Notes: generated by a model not told the origin, from the sequence alone. A stretch of DNA of 64,000 nt from DUOA01 sp012839095 (GCA_050951505.1 JBMNJE010000012.1:18903-82902), one strand, 5' to 3'. Shown: positions 17,311 through 26,887, counted from the stretch's first letter. Program-made: numbers and translations.

Positions 17311-18339
17311 ATGAAACAATTCAGGGTAGGCCTGATTGGCTGTGGAGCCATATCCCATGTACATTTAAGAGCATTGAATGAATTGCCTTTTACAAAACTG
17401 ACAGCTGTATGTGACATTCGGGAGGAACGTGCCAAAGCCGCTGCTCAGCAGTTTGACTGCAGGCCTTATACCGATTACAAGCTGATGCTGGAGCAGGAAT
17501 CACTGGATGCTGTACATATTTGCACCCCCCATTACCTCCACTCAGAAATGACAATCTTTGCAGCCGGAAAGGGCCTGCATGTGCTTACCGAAAAACCTAT
17601 GTCAGTCTCACTTCAGCAGGCTGATGATATGATCCGGGCATGTAAGGAAAGCAGAGTCTCCCTGGGCGTAATCTTCCAGAACAGGTATAACGCCGGTTCC
17701 GTCATGGTTAAGGAAACGCTGGAATCAGGTGAACTGGGGCGCATTCTTTCAGCAAGGCTCAGGGTGCATTGGTATCGAAGTGATGAGTATTACAGCAGCA
17801 GCGACTGGAAGGGCACATGGGACAAGGAGGGCGGAGGAGTAATGATCAACCAGGCCATCCATACCATGGATTTGCTGAGATGGCTGATTGACTCTCCCAT
17901 TGAATATGTGGATGCCAACATATCCAATCGATTCCATCCGGGTATTGAAGTGGAGGATTGTGCTGAAGGTGTCGTTAAATATAAAAACGGTGTGATTACC
18001 ATATTTCACGCAGTAAACTATTATTCCTTCGATTCACCTGTGGAAATAGAGATTCATTGTGAAAACGGTCTGGTAAGAATGATCTCCGACCAGGCTGTCA
18101 TAAAGTTTAATGACGGCAGAGAAATGAAGGCTGACAGAAAGCCTTGCGAAAAGCCCGATCCGGACAGCCCGGCAAAGGATTACTGGGGCTTAAGCCATAC
18201 CGAACAAATCAGGGATTACTACCTGTCTCTGCAAAAAGGGGAAAAACCCTTCATCGACGGGGAAGAGGGGAGAAAGACACAGGCTTTGATTTGCGCTCTG
18301 TATCAGTCGGGCAGGCAAAAAGAAAAGGTATATTTATAA
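17311..18339 (+). CDS. Gfo/Idh/MocA-family sugar oxidoreductase
   Basis: The 342-residue protein has the NAD(P)-binding Rossmann motif GLIGCGAISHVHLRAL at its start and the EKPMSV motif (catalytic Lys) near residue 95. GGGVMINQAIHTMDLLRWL carries the conserved His of the substrate site. Family members oxidise or reduce sugars, inositols and their derivatives. The start follows AGGAG. The next gene, 33 bases downstream, encodes a TIM-barrel sugar isomerase/epimerase, a common partner in inositol-like or keto-sugar catabolism. The exact substrate is not visible. Confidence 0.9.
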   Translation: MKQFRVGLIGCGAISHVHLRALNELPFTKLTAVCDIREERAKAAAQQFDCRPYTDYKLMLEQESLDAVHICTPHYLHSEMTIFAAGKGLHVLTEKPMSVSLQQADDMIRACKESRVSLGVIFQNRYNAGSVMVKETLESGELGRILSARLRVHWYRSDEYYSSSDWKGTWDKEGGGVMINQAIHTMDLLRWLIDSPIEYVDANISNRFHPGIEVEDCAEGVVKYKNGVITIFHAVNYYSFDSPVEIEIHCENGLVRMISDQAVIKFNDGREMKADRKPCEKPDPDSPAKDYWGLSHTEQIRDYYLSLQKGEKPFIDGEEGRKTQALICALYQSGRQKEKVYL

Positions 18340-18372
18340 TTAAATAATTAATGGAAAGGAGCAGTATCTGAT

Positions 18373-19230
18373 ATGAAACCCTTCAAAATCGGTGTAATGG
18401 TGGATTCTTTCCGTCTTGGCATAGCGGAAGGAATAAGGAAAGCAGCGGAAGTTGGTGCAGAAGGCATTCAGATTTACGCCACCGTAGGAGATATGGCACC
18501 GGAGAATTTAAGCTCTGCAAAACGGCGGGAGATTCTGGACATTGTTAAATCCAACGGACTGGTTGTCTCTGCCTTATGCGGCGATATGGGCGGCTATGGA
18601 TTCGAAATCCAAAAGGATAACGCCGAAAGAGTGGAGAAATCCAAGAGAATTATGGATTTGGCCCTTGATTTGGAAACGAAAGTGGTAACAACCCATATTG
18701 GAGTAATCCCGTCCGACCCCGGTCATGACAGGTACAAGGTCATGCAGGATGCCTTAGACGCTTTAGGTGAATATGGTGATCAGGTGGGTGCTTATTTCGC
18801 CATTGAGACCGGTCCTGAAAAAGCCCTTGTGTTAAAAGGCTTTTTGGACAGCTTAGGCTCCGGGGGAGTTAAGGTCAACCTGGATCCGGCAAATCTGGTC
18901 ATGGTAACAGATGATGATCCGGTTCAGGCTGTTTATACCCTTAAGGACTACATCGTTCATACCCATGCCAAGGACGGTATTATGAAAAAGAAGACCGATC
19001 CGGAAAGAATATATCATTTCTTTGCTGAAGGCGGCATTGAAGATATCCGCATGGAGGACTACTTCCTTGAAACGCCTTTGGGGGAAGGCTCAGTTGATTT
19101 CACCAATTATTTGAAAGCCTTGGAGGATGTCGGTTTTCAGGGATTTCTGACCATTGAAAGAGAAGTAGGAGATCAACCGGAGAAGGACATCAGACTTGCT
19201 GTGGATTTCCTGAAAAATTTGATCAAATAA
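18373..19230 (+). CDS. Sugar phosphate isomerase/epimerase (xylose-isomerase-like TIM barrel)
   Basis: The 285-residue protein has the layout of AP-endonuclease-2/xylose-isomerase-like barrels. Candidate metal ligands are the Glu in FAIETGPE, the Asp in KVNLDPANL, the His in VHTHAKDG and the Glu near the end in LTIEREVG. Such enzymes interconvert keto sugars or inososes. AAAGGAG lies upstream of the ATG. It forms a two-gene operon with the preceding oxidoreductase and is followed by a terminator. Confidence 0.87.
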   Translation: MKPFKIGVMVDSFRLGIAEGIRKAAEVGAEGIQIYATVGDMAPENLSSAKRREILDIVKSNGLVVSALCGDMGGYGFEIQKDNAERVEKSKRIMDLALDLETKVVTTHIGVIPSDPGHDRYKVMQDALDALGEYGDQVGAYFAIETGPEKALVLKGFLDSLGSGGVKVNLDPANLVMVTDDDPVQAVYTLKDYIVHTHAKDGIMKKKTDPERIYHFFAEGGIEDIRMEDYFLETPLGEGSVDFTNYLKALEDVGFQGFLTIEREVGDQPEKDIRLAVDFLKNLIK

Positions 19231-19254
19231 TGCTTTCATACATAATTTCATGGT

Positions 19255-19284
19255 GGGAGTCTGCCTGAGGCTCCCGCTTTTTTT
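19255..19284 (+). terminator. Intrinsic terminator of the sugar operon
   Basis: GGGAGTC (19255-19261) pairs with GGCTCCC (19269-19275) with one wobble pair; after GC there is a run of seven T. Confidence 0.8.
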
Positions 19285-19290
19285 ATTATC

Positions 19291-19665
19291 ATTCTGAACA
19301 AAGATGATACCTTGACTAAAATTACTGACGCCCGTGAAGAAGATCTGTGTTATATAGGATCTAATTTTTTTGCCGGATGTTATGATACGGATCATGTATA
19401 AATGCTTACCCAGGAAGGTGCAAAAGAATTCAAGCACTACAAATATGAATTTAGTATATCTGTAGGCATAGATCAGCATATGTGGTTAACAAATACTTAT
19501 CTTGTGGTCTCTGGTCCAAAAGGGCTGGGAGCTCTGAATAAGGACGGAGAATTTATCATAACTCCGGAACAGGATACCATCCTGCCTGAGCTGTTATTTG
19601 TGTATCTGCGAGGAGAAAATTTTGGGGAAATGGGGATTCCGATAAAGGGAACCTGGATAGAATAA
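19291..19665 (+). pseudogene. Unrecognised gene remnant with an in-frame stop
   Basis: An open frame from about 19291 has no start codon, meets one TAA at 19399-19401 and continues immediately from an ATG at 19402 for 87 more residues. Reading through the stop gives about 124 residues in total. The part LGALNKDGEFIITPEQD weakly resembles a WG-type beta repeat. There is no ribosome site before the ATG. I do not recognise the family. It looks like the tail of a decayed gene beginning right after the terminator. Confidence 0.35.
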
Positions 19666-19767
19666 AAGACTCGTGCAAAAGCCCGCCGATAAAATTGCAT
19701 GCTTTCCTTATTTGTCATCTAAAATTTGGTATAATAGTAACGACGCTATCTTTTATCGCACAAAACC

Positions 19768-19796
19768 TTGTCAATGAAAATACAAAGTGATACAAT
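19768..19796 (+). promoter_or_regulatory. Sigma-A promoter of lysC
   Basis: TTGTCA (19768-19773), a 17-base spacer and TACAAT (19791-19796) lie about 80 bases before the lysC start. No lysine riboswitch is present in the leader. Confidence 0.55.
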
Positions 19797-19878
19797 TTTT
19801 AGGTATATAATTTTGTTGCATAGGGATGTATAATAATTCATTGAAGCAAGCAGCGTACAGGACAAGGAGGCAGACCAA

Positions 19879-21105
19879 TTGGCATTAATTGTACAAAAAT
19901 ACGGCGGCAGCTCGGTGGCCAATGCTGAACGGGTCATGAGAGTGGCTGAACGGATTGTTGAAACATATAATAAGGGAAATCAGGTTGTGGTGGTACTGTC
20001 GGCACAAGGCGATACCACTGATGAGCTGATTGACAAGGCAAAAGAAATAAACAGCAATCCATCCAAACGGGAAATGGACATGCTCCTATCAACCGGTGAA
20101 CAGATCTCCATTTCCTTAATGGCCATGGCTATTGCAAAACTCGGCTGCAAGTGCATCTCCCTGCTGGGACAGCAGGTGGGAATACTGACGGACAGCTTCC
20201 ACACCCATGCCCGAATTGAAAGAATCGACGGAGAGAGGATGCGGGAAGAGCTCAATCAGGGAAAGATTGTAATTGTAGCAGGATTTCAGGGTGTTAATGA
20301 GAAGGGTGATATCACCACCCTGGGAAGAGGCGGCTCTGATACTACGGCTGTGGCATTGGCTGCAGTTCTTAATGCCGACTTATGTGAAATATACACGGAT
20401 GTGGACGGCATATTTACAGCTGACCCCAGAATCGTACCCGGTGCCAGGAAGCTTAAGGATATTTCCTATGATGAGATGCTGGAGCTGGCCAGCCTGGGTG
20501 CCAGAGTCCTGCATAATCGTTCGGTGGAGCTGGCGAAAAATTACAATGTGAATATGGTGGTCCGTTCCAGTTTGAACAATGGCAACGGGACCCTGGTCAA
20601 GGAGGTAGCGGAAGTGGAAAAAATGTTGATCAAAGGAGTCACATATGACAAGGATATTGCACGGGTATCGGTGATGGCAGTCAGAGACATTCCAGGCGTG
20701 GCCTTTAAAATATTCAAGCTGCTGGCAGATGCAGACATAAATGTGGACATAATTGTTCAAAGCATCGGAAGGGGAGATACCAAGGATATTTCCTTCACCA
20801 TTGACAGGGATCAATTAACCGAAACCGTTGATCTCATTAACAAAAACCTCGACTATATAGGTGCCAGTGGAGTGAATTTTACCCATGATGTAGCCAAGGT
20901 ATCCATTGTGGGTGCCGGTATGGCCAACCATCCGGGGGTAGCGGCTGACATGTTCGGAGCTCTGGCTGATGCAGACATCAACATCCATATGATAAGTACA
21001 TCCGATATAAAAATTTCCTGCCTGGTTCGCTGGGATGAGGCTGAAAAGGCAGTACAGGCCATTCACGAACGGTTCGGTTTGGGCAGCCCCGTTCAGGAGA
21101 TTTAA
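19879..21105 (+). CDS. lysC: Aspartate kinase (monofunctional, two ACT domains)
   Basis: The 408-residue enzyme phosphorylates aspartate, the first step to lysine, threonine, methionine and diaminopimelate. KYGGSSVAN is the ATP-binding signature at the N-terminus; TLGRGGSDTTAVALA and YTDVDGIFTADPR complete the kinase core. Two C-terminal ACT domains (from about residue 265) bind the feedback amino acid; VSIVGAGMANHPGVAADMF opens the second. The length matches the Bacillus lysC class. The TTG start has AAGGAGG nine bases upstream. It is followed four bases later by dut. Confidence 0.95.
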   Translation: MALIVQKYGGSSVANAERVMRVAERIVETYNKGNQVVVVLSAQGDTTDELIDKAKEINSNPSKREMDMLLSTGEQISISLMAMAIAKLGCKCISLLGQQVGILTDSFHTHARIERIDGERMREELNQGKIVIVAGFQGVNEKGDITTLGRGGSDTTAVALAAVLNADLCEIYTDVDGIFTADPRIVPGARKLKDISYDEMLELASLGARVLHNRSVELAKNYNVNMVVRSSLNNGNGTLVKEVAEVEKMLIKGVTYDKDIARVSVMAVRDIPGVAFKIFKLLADADINVDIIVQSIGRGDTKDISFTIDRDQLTETVDLINKNLDYIGASGVNFTHDVAKVSIVGAGMANHPGVAADMFGALADADINIHMISTSDIKISCLVRWDEAEKAVQAIHERFGLGSPVQEI

Positions 21106-21109
21106 TAAA

Positions 21110-21538
21110 ATGAAGCTTAAGATAAAAAAGGTGCATCCCCGGGCAAGATTACCCGAATATGCTCATCCGGGTGATGCCGGTTTGGATCTTTTCTCCGTGG
21201 AAGATGCCGAGCTTAAGCCCGGATGTTCCCGCCTTATTCGTACAGGCATTGCAATCGGGCTGCCGGAGGGGACTGAAGCACAGGTCAGACCCAGAAGCGG
21301 GCTTGCTCTTAAGCACCAGATTACAATATTGAATACTCCCGGCACCATAGATGAAGGATATCGGGGGGAAATAGGCGTGATTATGATCAATCATGGCAGG
21401 GATTCCTTTTTCATACGAGAGGGGATGAAAATTGCTCAAATGGTCATTCAGCGCGTTCTCCGGGTTGAAGTGGAGGAAGTGGAAGAGTTGTCCGACAGCT
21501 TCAGGGGTCAGGGCGGATTTGGTTCCACCGGTATATAA
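21110..21538 (+). CDS. dut: dUTP diphosphatase
   Basis: The 142-residue trimeric dUTPase hydrolyses dUTP to dUMP and keeps uracil out of DNA. All five family motifs are present: GDAGLDLFS (motif 1), RPRSGLALK (2), GTIDEGYRGEIGV (3), REGMKIAQMV (4) and the C-terminal RGQGGFGSTG (5). The ATG at 21110 has AGGAG ten bases upstream; earlier in-frame codons lie inside lysC and are not used. Confidence 0.95.
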   Translation: MKLKIKKVHPRARLPEYAHPGDAGLDLFSVEDAELKPGCSRLIRTGIAIGLPEGTEAQVRPRSGLALKHQITILNTPGTIDEGYRGEIGVIMINHGRDSFFIREGMKIAQMVIQRVLRVEVEEVEELSDSFRGQGGFGSTGI

Positions 21539-21550
21539 CGGAGGGTGAAC

Positions 21551-22894
21551 ATGCAGATGCGAAGGTTCAGGTTTTGGCTGGCATGGTTGGTCACCCTGCT
21601 TTTTATCTCATCGCTGCTGACAGCCTGCGGCCTGATGGGAGAGGGTGACAAAGAGCAGGATAAGCAGGATAAGATCCTCTATTTCTTTTATCCCCATGAC
21701 GGCAGCGACATGATAAAGCGATTGATTATAGAGTACAACAGCCTGAATGAGGGAATTACCGTTGAAGGAATAGAAGGCCCGGGTCTGGGAGCAGAGTTTA
21801 CAGACAAGTTGTATGAACTGAAGGAGACGGGGGAAACGGTCCCCGATGTCATTCTGATCCATGACACCTGGCTGGCCAGGCTGGCTTCAGAGGAATGCAT
21901 CCGTTCATTGGACGGGGGCCTGACCTCAGAAAAGAAAGAAGCTTTTTTCAAAGGTATGATGGATGCTCTGGTCTGGGAGGATGAGATCTATGGGTTGCCT
22001 TTTTGGCAGGATATGCCCCTGCTCTACTACCGGAAAGACCTGATTGACTCACCGCCTTCCGACTGGTCGGAGCTGGCAGGGATGGCTGAGCAGGCCGCAA
22101 AGGCCAATGATATGGATTATGGGCTCATTTTTCCCGGAAAGTCCCGGGAAAATGCAGCGGTTTTCCTGGCAGGTATATGGACATATTTTAATGCATATCC
22201 GGAATATGAGGCAGAGGAAACTCTGATTGACGAGAGTGCAATGATGACAGCATGGAGAAACCTGACTGGTATGGTGAGGAACAATGTCATACCCCAGCTT
22301 TCCATGAGTATGGGAGCAGAAGACTGCAGGGCGGTTTTTGAAGAGGGAAATGCGGTATTTATGTGGAACTGGTCCTATGCAGCCAGACTCTTTCAGAATG
22401 AAAGCTCTCCTCTGGCGGGCAAGGTGGGGATAAGCTTTTTGCCGGTATCAGAGAATGAGGAAAACACAGGCGGAATCCTGAGCGGTTATGCGCTGACCAT
22501 GAGCAGGGATACCGGATTGCTGCTCGAGAGCTGGGACTTTATGCAGTTCCTGACCGGGGAAGAGGCACAGCTGAATTTGCAGGATGCAGGATTGATGCCG
22601 GCCAGAAAATCCTTGTACAGATCCACCTGGCTGTCCTGGACAGGTCTTCCTGCGCAGTTCCCGGATATGCTGCAATCGGGAAGGGCGCTAAAGCCCGGCA
22701 CCTATGCGGAAAGTACCCTGAATATGATGGCTGATGCCCTGTCACTGGCGATTGAAGAGGGAAAGAGTGCAGAGGATTTGATTTTATTTGTCAGGGAAGG
22801 GGTAGTGGAGGAGCAGCAGGAAGAGCAGCCGGGTCAGGAGGCAGAGGGCGAAGGAAATGAAGAAGAAACAGACAATGCGGATGTTGATGAATAA
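21551..22894 (+). CDS. Extracellular solute-binding lipoprotein (ABC family 1), orphan
   Basis: The 447-residue protein has a signal peptide ending in the lipobox LLTAC (Cys26), so it should be anchored to the outer face of the membrane. The rest has the fold of family 1 sugar-binding proteins: VPDVILIHDTWLARLASE, YGLPFWQDMPLLYYRKDLI and GGILSGYALTMS correspond to typical lobes. The last 30 residues are extremely acidic and Gln/Glu-rich. No permease or ATPase gene is adjacent, so it either serves a transporter encoded elsewhere or has another surface role. The ATG at 21551 is preferred over the GTG two codons earlier because of the spacing to GGAGGG. Confidence 0.85.
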   Translation: MQMRRFRFWLAWLVTLLFISSLLTACGLMGEGDKEQDKQDKILYFFYPHDGSDMIKRLIIEYNSLNEGITVEGIEGPGLGAEFTDKLYELKETGETVPDVILIHDTWLARLASEECIRSLDGGLTSEKKEAFFKGMMDALVWEDEIYGLPFWQDMPLLYYRKDLIDSPPSDWSELAGMAEQAAKANDMDYGLIFPGKSRENAAVFLAGIWTYFNAYPEYEAEETLIDESAMMTAWRNLTGMVRNNVIPQLSMSMGAEDCRAVFEEGNAVFMWNWSYAARLFQNESSPLAGKVGISFLPVSENEENTGGILSGYALTMSRDTGLLLESWDFMQFLTGEEAQLNLQDAGLMPARKSLYRSTWLSWTGLPAQFPDMLQSGRALKPGTYAESTLNMMADALSLAIEEGKSAEDLILFVREGVVEEQQEEQPGQEAEGEGNEEETDNADVDE

Positions 22895-22966
22895 CCGGAA
22901 TTGACACAGGAATGATGAGGCGGCACAAGCCTGAGATCCAAAGATTCAGGAAGGAGAGCAGCAGGT

Positions 22967-23998
22967 ATGGATTATATGACTTTATTCACACAAATACAAA
23001 AGGGCAGTCTGGGAAAACTGTATCTGCTGCATGGTCCGGAAGAATTCACCAAGGAAGAAGCCTTGAGTCAGATCATTGAGAAGCTGGTTCCGGCTTCTTA
23101 CAGGGATTTGAATTATCTGATCCTGGACGGGACGGAGACAACGGCTGATGACATCATAGCTGCCAGCGAGACTCTGCCCTTTATGGCAGACAGAAGGCTG
23201 GTTGTTGTGAAAAATTACAGCGGTCTGTCTTCCGGGAAGTCGGATGATGAGGCACGGCTTAAGAAGTACCTGGAAAACATCCCTGACAGCACCTGCCTGA
23301 TATTTTACCAAAGGGGCAGTGCAGACAGGAAAAGAATGATCTACAAGGCCATAAGCAAACATGGAGAAACAGTGGAATTTGAAAGACTGAATCATTCGAA
23401 TCTAGTCAGATGGACACGAAAAAGGTTCCAGCTTCATAATAAAACAATTTCCAGGGAAGACCTGGAGTATTTCATAATGCAGACAGGCAACAACCTGGAA
23501 GATATTAAAAATGAGGTGGAAAAGCTGGCTTCATTCTCGGGCTCAGCGCCCGATATCACCAGGGATGCAATAGATAAACTGGTTACCCCTTCCGATGAGT
23601 TTACAGTATTTCAGTTCATCGATGCGGTGGCAGCCAGGAAAAAAGGGGAAGCGCTGAGGCAGGTCGACTTTTTGCTGGAACAGGGCCAGTCTGTATTCGG
23701 CATCCTTTCCTTGATTGCACGACAGCTTAAAATTATGCTGCTGTGCAGGGAATATGACCAGGCAGGCTATTCTCTTGACCAGATTAAGGCCAAACTGAGA
23801 CAAAAACCCTATGATGTCCATCCTTATTCCGTACAGAAAGGCATGCAGCAGTCCCGCGGATTTACCATGGAACAGCTGCGCTATGGCCTGAATCAGTGTC
23901 TGATGACGGACTACGGAATCAAAAGCGGAAAAATCAAAGATCGCCTGGGACTTGAGTTACTGGTGATCAGGATGTGCAGGAAGGAACGGGCATCCTAG
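22967..23998 (+). CDS. holA: DNA polymerase III delta subunit
   Basis: The 343-residue protein is the delta subunit that opens the sliding clamp in the clamp loader. It has the AAA+-like N-terminal fold (LYLLHGPEEFTKEEAL), a middle region with GNNLEDIKNEVEKLASF, and the C-terminal collar domain (SVFGILSLIARQLKIML). Length and the position just before rpsT match many Clostridia. The ATG follows AAGGAGAG. Confidence 0.92.
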   Translation: MDYMTLFTQIQKGSLGKLYLLHGPEEFTKEEALSQIIEKLVPASYRDLNYLILDGTETTADDIIAASETLPFMADRRLVVVKNYSGLSSGKSDDEARLKKYLENIPDSTCLIFYQRGSADRKRMIYKAISKHGETVEFERLNHSNLVRWTRKRFQLHNKTISREDLEYFIMQTGNNLEDIKNEVEKLASFSGSAPDITRDAIDKLVTPSDEFTVFQFIDAVAARKKGEALRQVDFLLEQGQSVFGILSLIARQLKIMLLCREYDQAGYSLDQIKAKLRQKPYDVHPYSVQKGMQQSRGFTMEQLRYGLNQCLMTDYGIKSGKIKDRLGLELLVIRMCRKERAS

Positions 23999-24035
23999 CC
24001 GGTAACCGGCTTCCCTGCCTCACAAGGTTAAATAA

Positions 24036-24062
24036 AAAAGCTTCCTGTAACGGGAAGCTTTT
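24036..24062. terminator. Bidirectional terminator between holA and rpsT
   Basis: AAAAGCTTCC (24036-24045) pairs with GGAAGCTTTT (24053-24062) around a seven-base loop. The A/T ends serve both convergent genes. Confidence 0.85.
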
Positions 24063-24069
24063 GCTCTTA

Positions 24070-24348
24070 TCAGACAGTTTTATTCTGAGAAGCTGTGTTT
24101 AATCGAAGAGCCAGTTTTGCCTTTTTTCGATTGGCAGCATTCTTATGGATAGTACCCTTTGCGGCAGCCATATCGATTTTCTTGGTTATCTGGGGATAAA
24201 GCACTGTTGCTTTTTCCACATCACTGTCCAGGAGAGCACTTTCAAACTTTTTAACGGCAGTCTTAAGCTCAGATTTAATCATCTTATTCCGCAGTGCTTT
24301 TTTCTGCGATACATTTACTCTCTTGATGGCTGACTTGATATTTGGCAA
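24070..24348 (-). CDS. rpsT: 30S ribosomal protein S20
   Basis: The 92-residue basic protein binds 16S rRNA in the small subunit. It starts MPNIKSAIKRVNVSQKKALR, the conserved S20 N-terminus, and ends in a helix-rich Lys/Ala region (AAAKGTIHKNAANRKKAKLA). The TTG at 24348 is chosen because GGAGGTGA lies at the right distance and the protein then matches the family start. Its opposite orientation to holA and gpr is common in Clostridia. Confidence 0.95.
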   Translation of the reverse strand: MPNIKSAIKRVNVSQKKALRNKMIKSELKTAVKKFESALLDSDVEKATVLYPQITKKIDMAAAKGTIHKNAANRKKAKLALRLNTASQNKTV

Positions 24349-24383
24349 ATTCTTCACCTCCCCGACTAAAATCAGCGAATAAT

Positions 24384-24412
24384 ATTGTATCATTAATAAT
24401 CATGTTAGGCAA
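24384..24412 (-). promoter_or_regulatory. Sigma-A promoter of rpsT
   Basis: On the reverse strand TTGCCT (24412-24407) and TACAAT (24389-24384) are 17 bases apart, about 40 bases upstream of the rpsT start. Confidence 0.65.
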
Positions 24413-24574
24413 GAGAAAAACAGAAAGATTCCTAAAATAATGGGATGGGATCTGCATAAGGGCCGGCAGCAGGCGAAATGACCGCAAAATGGGAATAAAT
24501 ACGCATATGCCAGGTGAAAATAGGAGGAGCATGTTTATTTTATCATATGTTACATAAGGAAGGATGAACCGTCT

Positions 24575-25555
24575 GTGTGGAGAAGCATCAAAACAGATCT
24601 TGCCATGGAAGCCAGGGAGCTGGCTCAGGAACAAAGCCGACATGAGATTCCCGGTGTCCGGGTTGACAATGTTGAGCCTGCTGAAGACATTCGCATTTCC
24701 AGAGTAGAGGTTTTTTCCGAGGAAGGCCGGGAAATCATTGGAAAACCCATAGGCAACTATATTACACTTGAAGTGCCGGGAATAAGGGACAGGGATCCTG
24801 AATATGAGGAACAGGTAAAGCAGCATCTGGCAAATGAAATCAGAAGACTGGTTCATTTGCGCGATGACAGTGTCATTCTTATAGTGGGGCTGGGGAACTG
24901 GAATATTACGCCGGATGCAGTCGGTCCCAAGGTAGTGGACAAGGTTTTGGTTACCCGGCATATATTTGAATTTGTGCCGGATCAGGTGGACGACCGCATG
25001 CGCCGGGTCTGCGCCGTTGCCCCGGGGGTGCTGGGCATTACCGGCATTGAGACCGGTGAGATAGTAAAGGGCATTGTGGACAAGATCCGCCCTGATGTTG
25101 TGATAGCCATCGATGCCTTGGCTTCACGAAAGACTGACCGAATCGGCAGTACCATTCAGATAGCCGATACCGGAATCAATCCGGGTTCCGGCATCGGAAA
25201 CAAGAGAATGGGCCTTACCCGGGAAAGCCTGGGTGTGCCTACGCTGGCAGTCGGTATTCCGACAGTGGTTTATGCACAAACCATCGGCCGGGATGCCCTT
25301 TCCATGCTAATCAGAGAGTTTTCTGAGAAGACAGAACCGTCAAGTGAATTTTATCAAATGCTCCAATCCATGGATGAAAAGCATATGAATCAACTGGTTG
25401 GAGAGGTGCTTACGCAGGGGCTGGGCGATTTGGTCGTAACCCCAAAGGAAGTGGATATGCTGATAGATGATGTGGCAGGCATCATAGCAGACGGAATCAG
25501 CCTGGCTATACATAAAGGACTGTCCATGGAGGATGTCAGCCGCTATCTGCATTAG
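24575..25555 (+). CDS. gpr: Spore germination protease
   Basis: The 326-residue protease degrades small acid-soluble spore proteins at germination. It is made as an inactive precursor in the forespore. The N-terminal KTDLAMEA contains the autoprocessing site, similar to the substrate cleavage motif. The core carries ILIVGLGNWNITPDAVGPKV and IDALASRKTDRIGSTIQI, both diagnostic. The GTG at 24575 gives the usual length; AAGGAAGG lies about 12 bases upstream, slightly far. It is followed by spoIIP, as in most spore formers. Confidence 0.95.
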   Translation: MWRSIKTDLAMEARELAQEQSRHEIPGVRVDNVEPAEDIRISRVEVFSEEGREIIGKPIGNYITLEVPGIRDRDPEYEEQVKQHLANEIRRLVHLRDDSVILIVGLGNWNITPDAVGPKVVDKVLVTRHIFEFVPDQVDDRMRRVCAVAPGVLGITGIETGEIVKGIVDKIRPDVVIAIDALASRKTDRIGSTIQIADTGINPGSGIGNKRMGLTRESLGVPTLAVGIPTVVYAQTIGRDALSMLIREFSEKTEPSSEFYQMLQSMDEKHMNQLVGEVLTQGLGDLVVTPKEVDMLIDDVAGIIADGISLAIHKGLSMEDVSRYLH

Positions 25556-25650
25556 GTTGTCATAATATCATCCTTAAGTCATGAAACACATTTTCGGTGA
25601 ATAAGATATTTGGAGAGAGAATTCTTATCTGCCGGAAATGAGGTGCGGGA

Positions 25651-26859
25651 ATGATTCGATTCAAGATTATGCGCTTGTCCAGCCTTATATATTTTCTGGT
25701 TGTTCTGGCCTTGCTGGCTGCTGTTGTATTTTTGTCCTGGCGGCTCCTGTCGGGTAACCCGGTAAAATTCAGCCGGTCTTCAGACAAGGAAATACAGCTT
25801 CGGGACGAAGTACAAGCTGCAGAACAGGTGCATGATATCAATCCTGCATATCGATCGATGCTGGCCGGAGGGTTTCCTGCAGTGGCAGCGGTGGATGGAA
25901 GCCCGGGAAGCATCTTTACCTCACTCTGGAATATGATAACCAGAAGGGACCTGCGTGATCCAAGGGATCTTCTTAATTATCCCATGCCCTATCTGGAATA
26001 CAGTCCACAGCTGCCTGATAATGATGTGGAGGCTGTGGAAGCAGCTTCCAACCTGCCAGGCCGGGGAGGAGTGGATCGCTCCCTTGTTCCGGCTGACATA
26101 AGTCATGCGGATGCAGACGAAGACAGCACACATGAACTTTCGGATGAAATTCGGATTCAAATCAATCAGATTAAGGTGGATGACAAGCCAATTGAAATGA
26201 CGGGGGATGGGCCGAAAATTCTAATTTATCACAGTCATTCCCGGGAATCCTACAGGCAGGATCCCCGTAATCCCTACAAGGAAGCTTACGCTGAAGCTTA
26301 TCGCTCCAATGATATGGATTACACGGTCGTAAAGGTAGGCTCCGTTCTGGCTCAGCACCTGACGGACAGAGGGCTTGCTGTTCTGCACGATAAAACCAAT
26401 CATGAAAAGGGAAACTATAATGCTTCCTATACCCGATCTCTGGAAACGCTGAAAAAAAGAATGGCAGATTATGAATCGCTGCAGATGTTTATTGATATAC
26501 ATCGAAATGCCTATGGCAAGAACAGCCGCAAAACACCGGATGAAGATGTGGTAGTGATCAATGGTGAACGCGTTGCCAGACTGATGCTGGTAGTCGGTAC
26601 CGGAGAAGGTGTTGTGGGAGGATTCAACGAGAAACCCAATTGGAAGGAAAATGCCAAACTGGCCATCAAACTGACCAACAAATTAAATGAGTTATATCCC
26701 GGACTGGCCAAGGATGTATACTATAAAAACGGCCGGTACAACCAGCACGTTTCAACCAATGCCATCCTGGTGGAGGTGGGGAGCAATCTGACAACATTGG
26801 CAGAGGCTGAACGGGCAGCTGAATACCTGGCAGAGGCCATAAGTCAGATTATAGATTGA
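25651..26859 (+). CDS. spoIIP: Stage II sporulation protein P
   Basis: The 402-residue protein is the amidase and endopeptidase that, with SpoIID and SpoIIM, digests septal peptidoglycan during engulfment. One N-terminal membrane helix (about residues 10-32) anchors it. The catalytic domain begins at ILIYHSHSRESY near residue 190; FIDIHRNAYG and LVEVGSNLTTLAEAERAAEY carry the other conserved His and Glu. The family's usual next gene, lepA, is displaced here by a 5 kb pilus operon. Confidence 0.95.
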   Translation: MIRFKIMRLSSLIYFLVVLALLAAVVFLSWRLLSGNPVKFSRSSDKEIQLRDEVQAAEQVHDINPAYRSMLAGGFPAVAAVDGSPGSIFTSLWNMITRRDLRDPRDLLNYPMPYLEYSPQLPDNDVEAVEAASNLPGRGGVDRSLVPADISHADADEDSTHELSDEIRIQINQIKVDDKPIEMTGDGPKILIYHSHSRESYRQDPRNPYKEAYAEAYRSNDMDYTVVKVGSVLAQHLTDRGLAVLHDKTNHEKGNYNASYTRSLETLKKRMADYESLQMFIDIHRNAYGKNSRKTPDEDVVVINGERVARLMLVVGTGEGVVGGFNEKPNWKENAKLAIKLTNKLNELYPGLAKDVYYKNGRYNQHVSTNAILVEVGSNLTTLAEAERAAEYLAEAISQIID

Positions 26860-26887
26860 CTTAATCAAATTTTTTTTGAATTCTCTG

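Noticed and set aside
19680..19878. Lysine riboswitch in the lysC leader
   Set aside because: The conserved L-box motifs are absent and the leader is too short.
26856..26880. Terminator after spoIIP (short stem and eight T)
   Set aside because: The stem is only four to five pairs and overlaps the stop codon; too weak to call.
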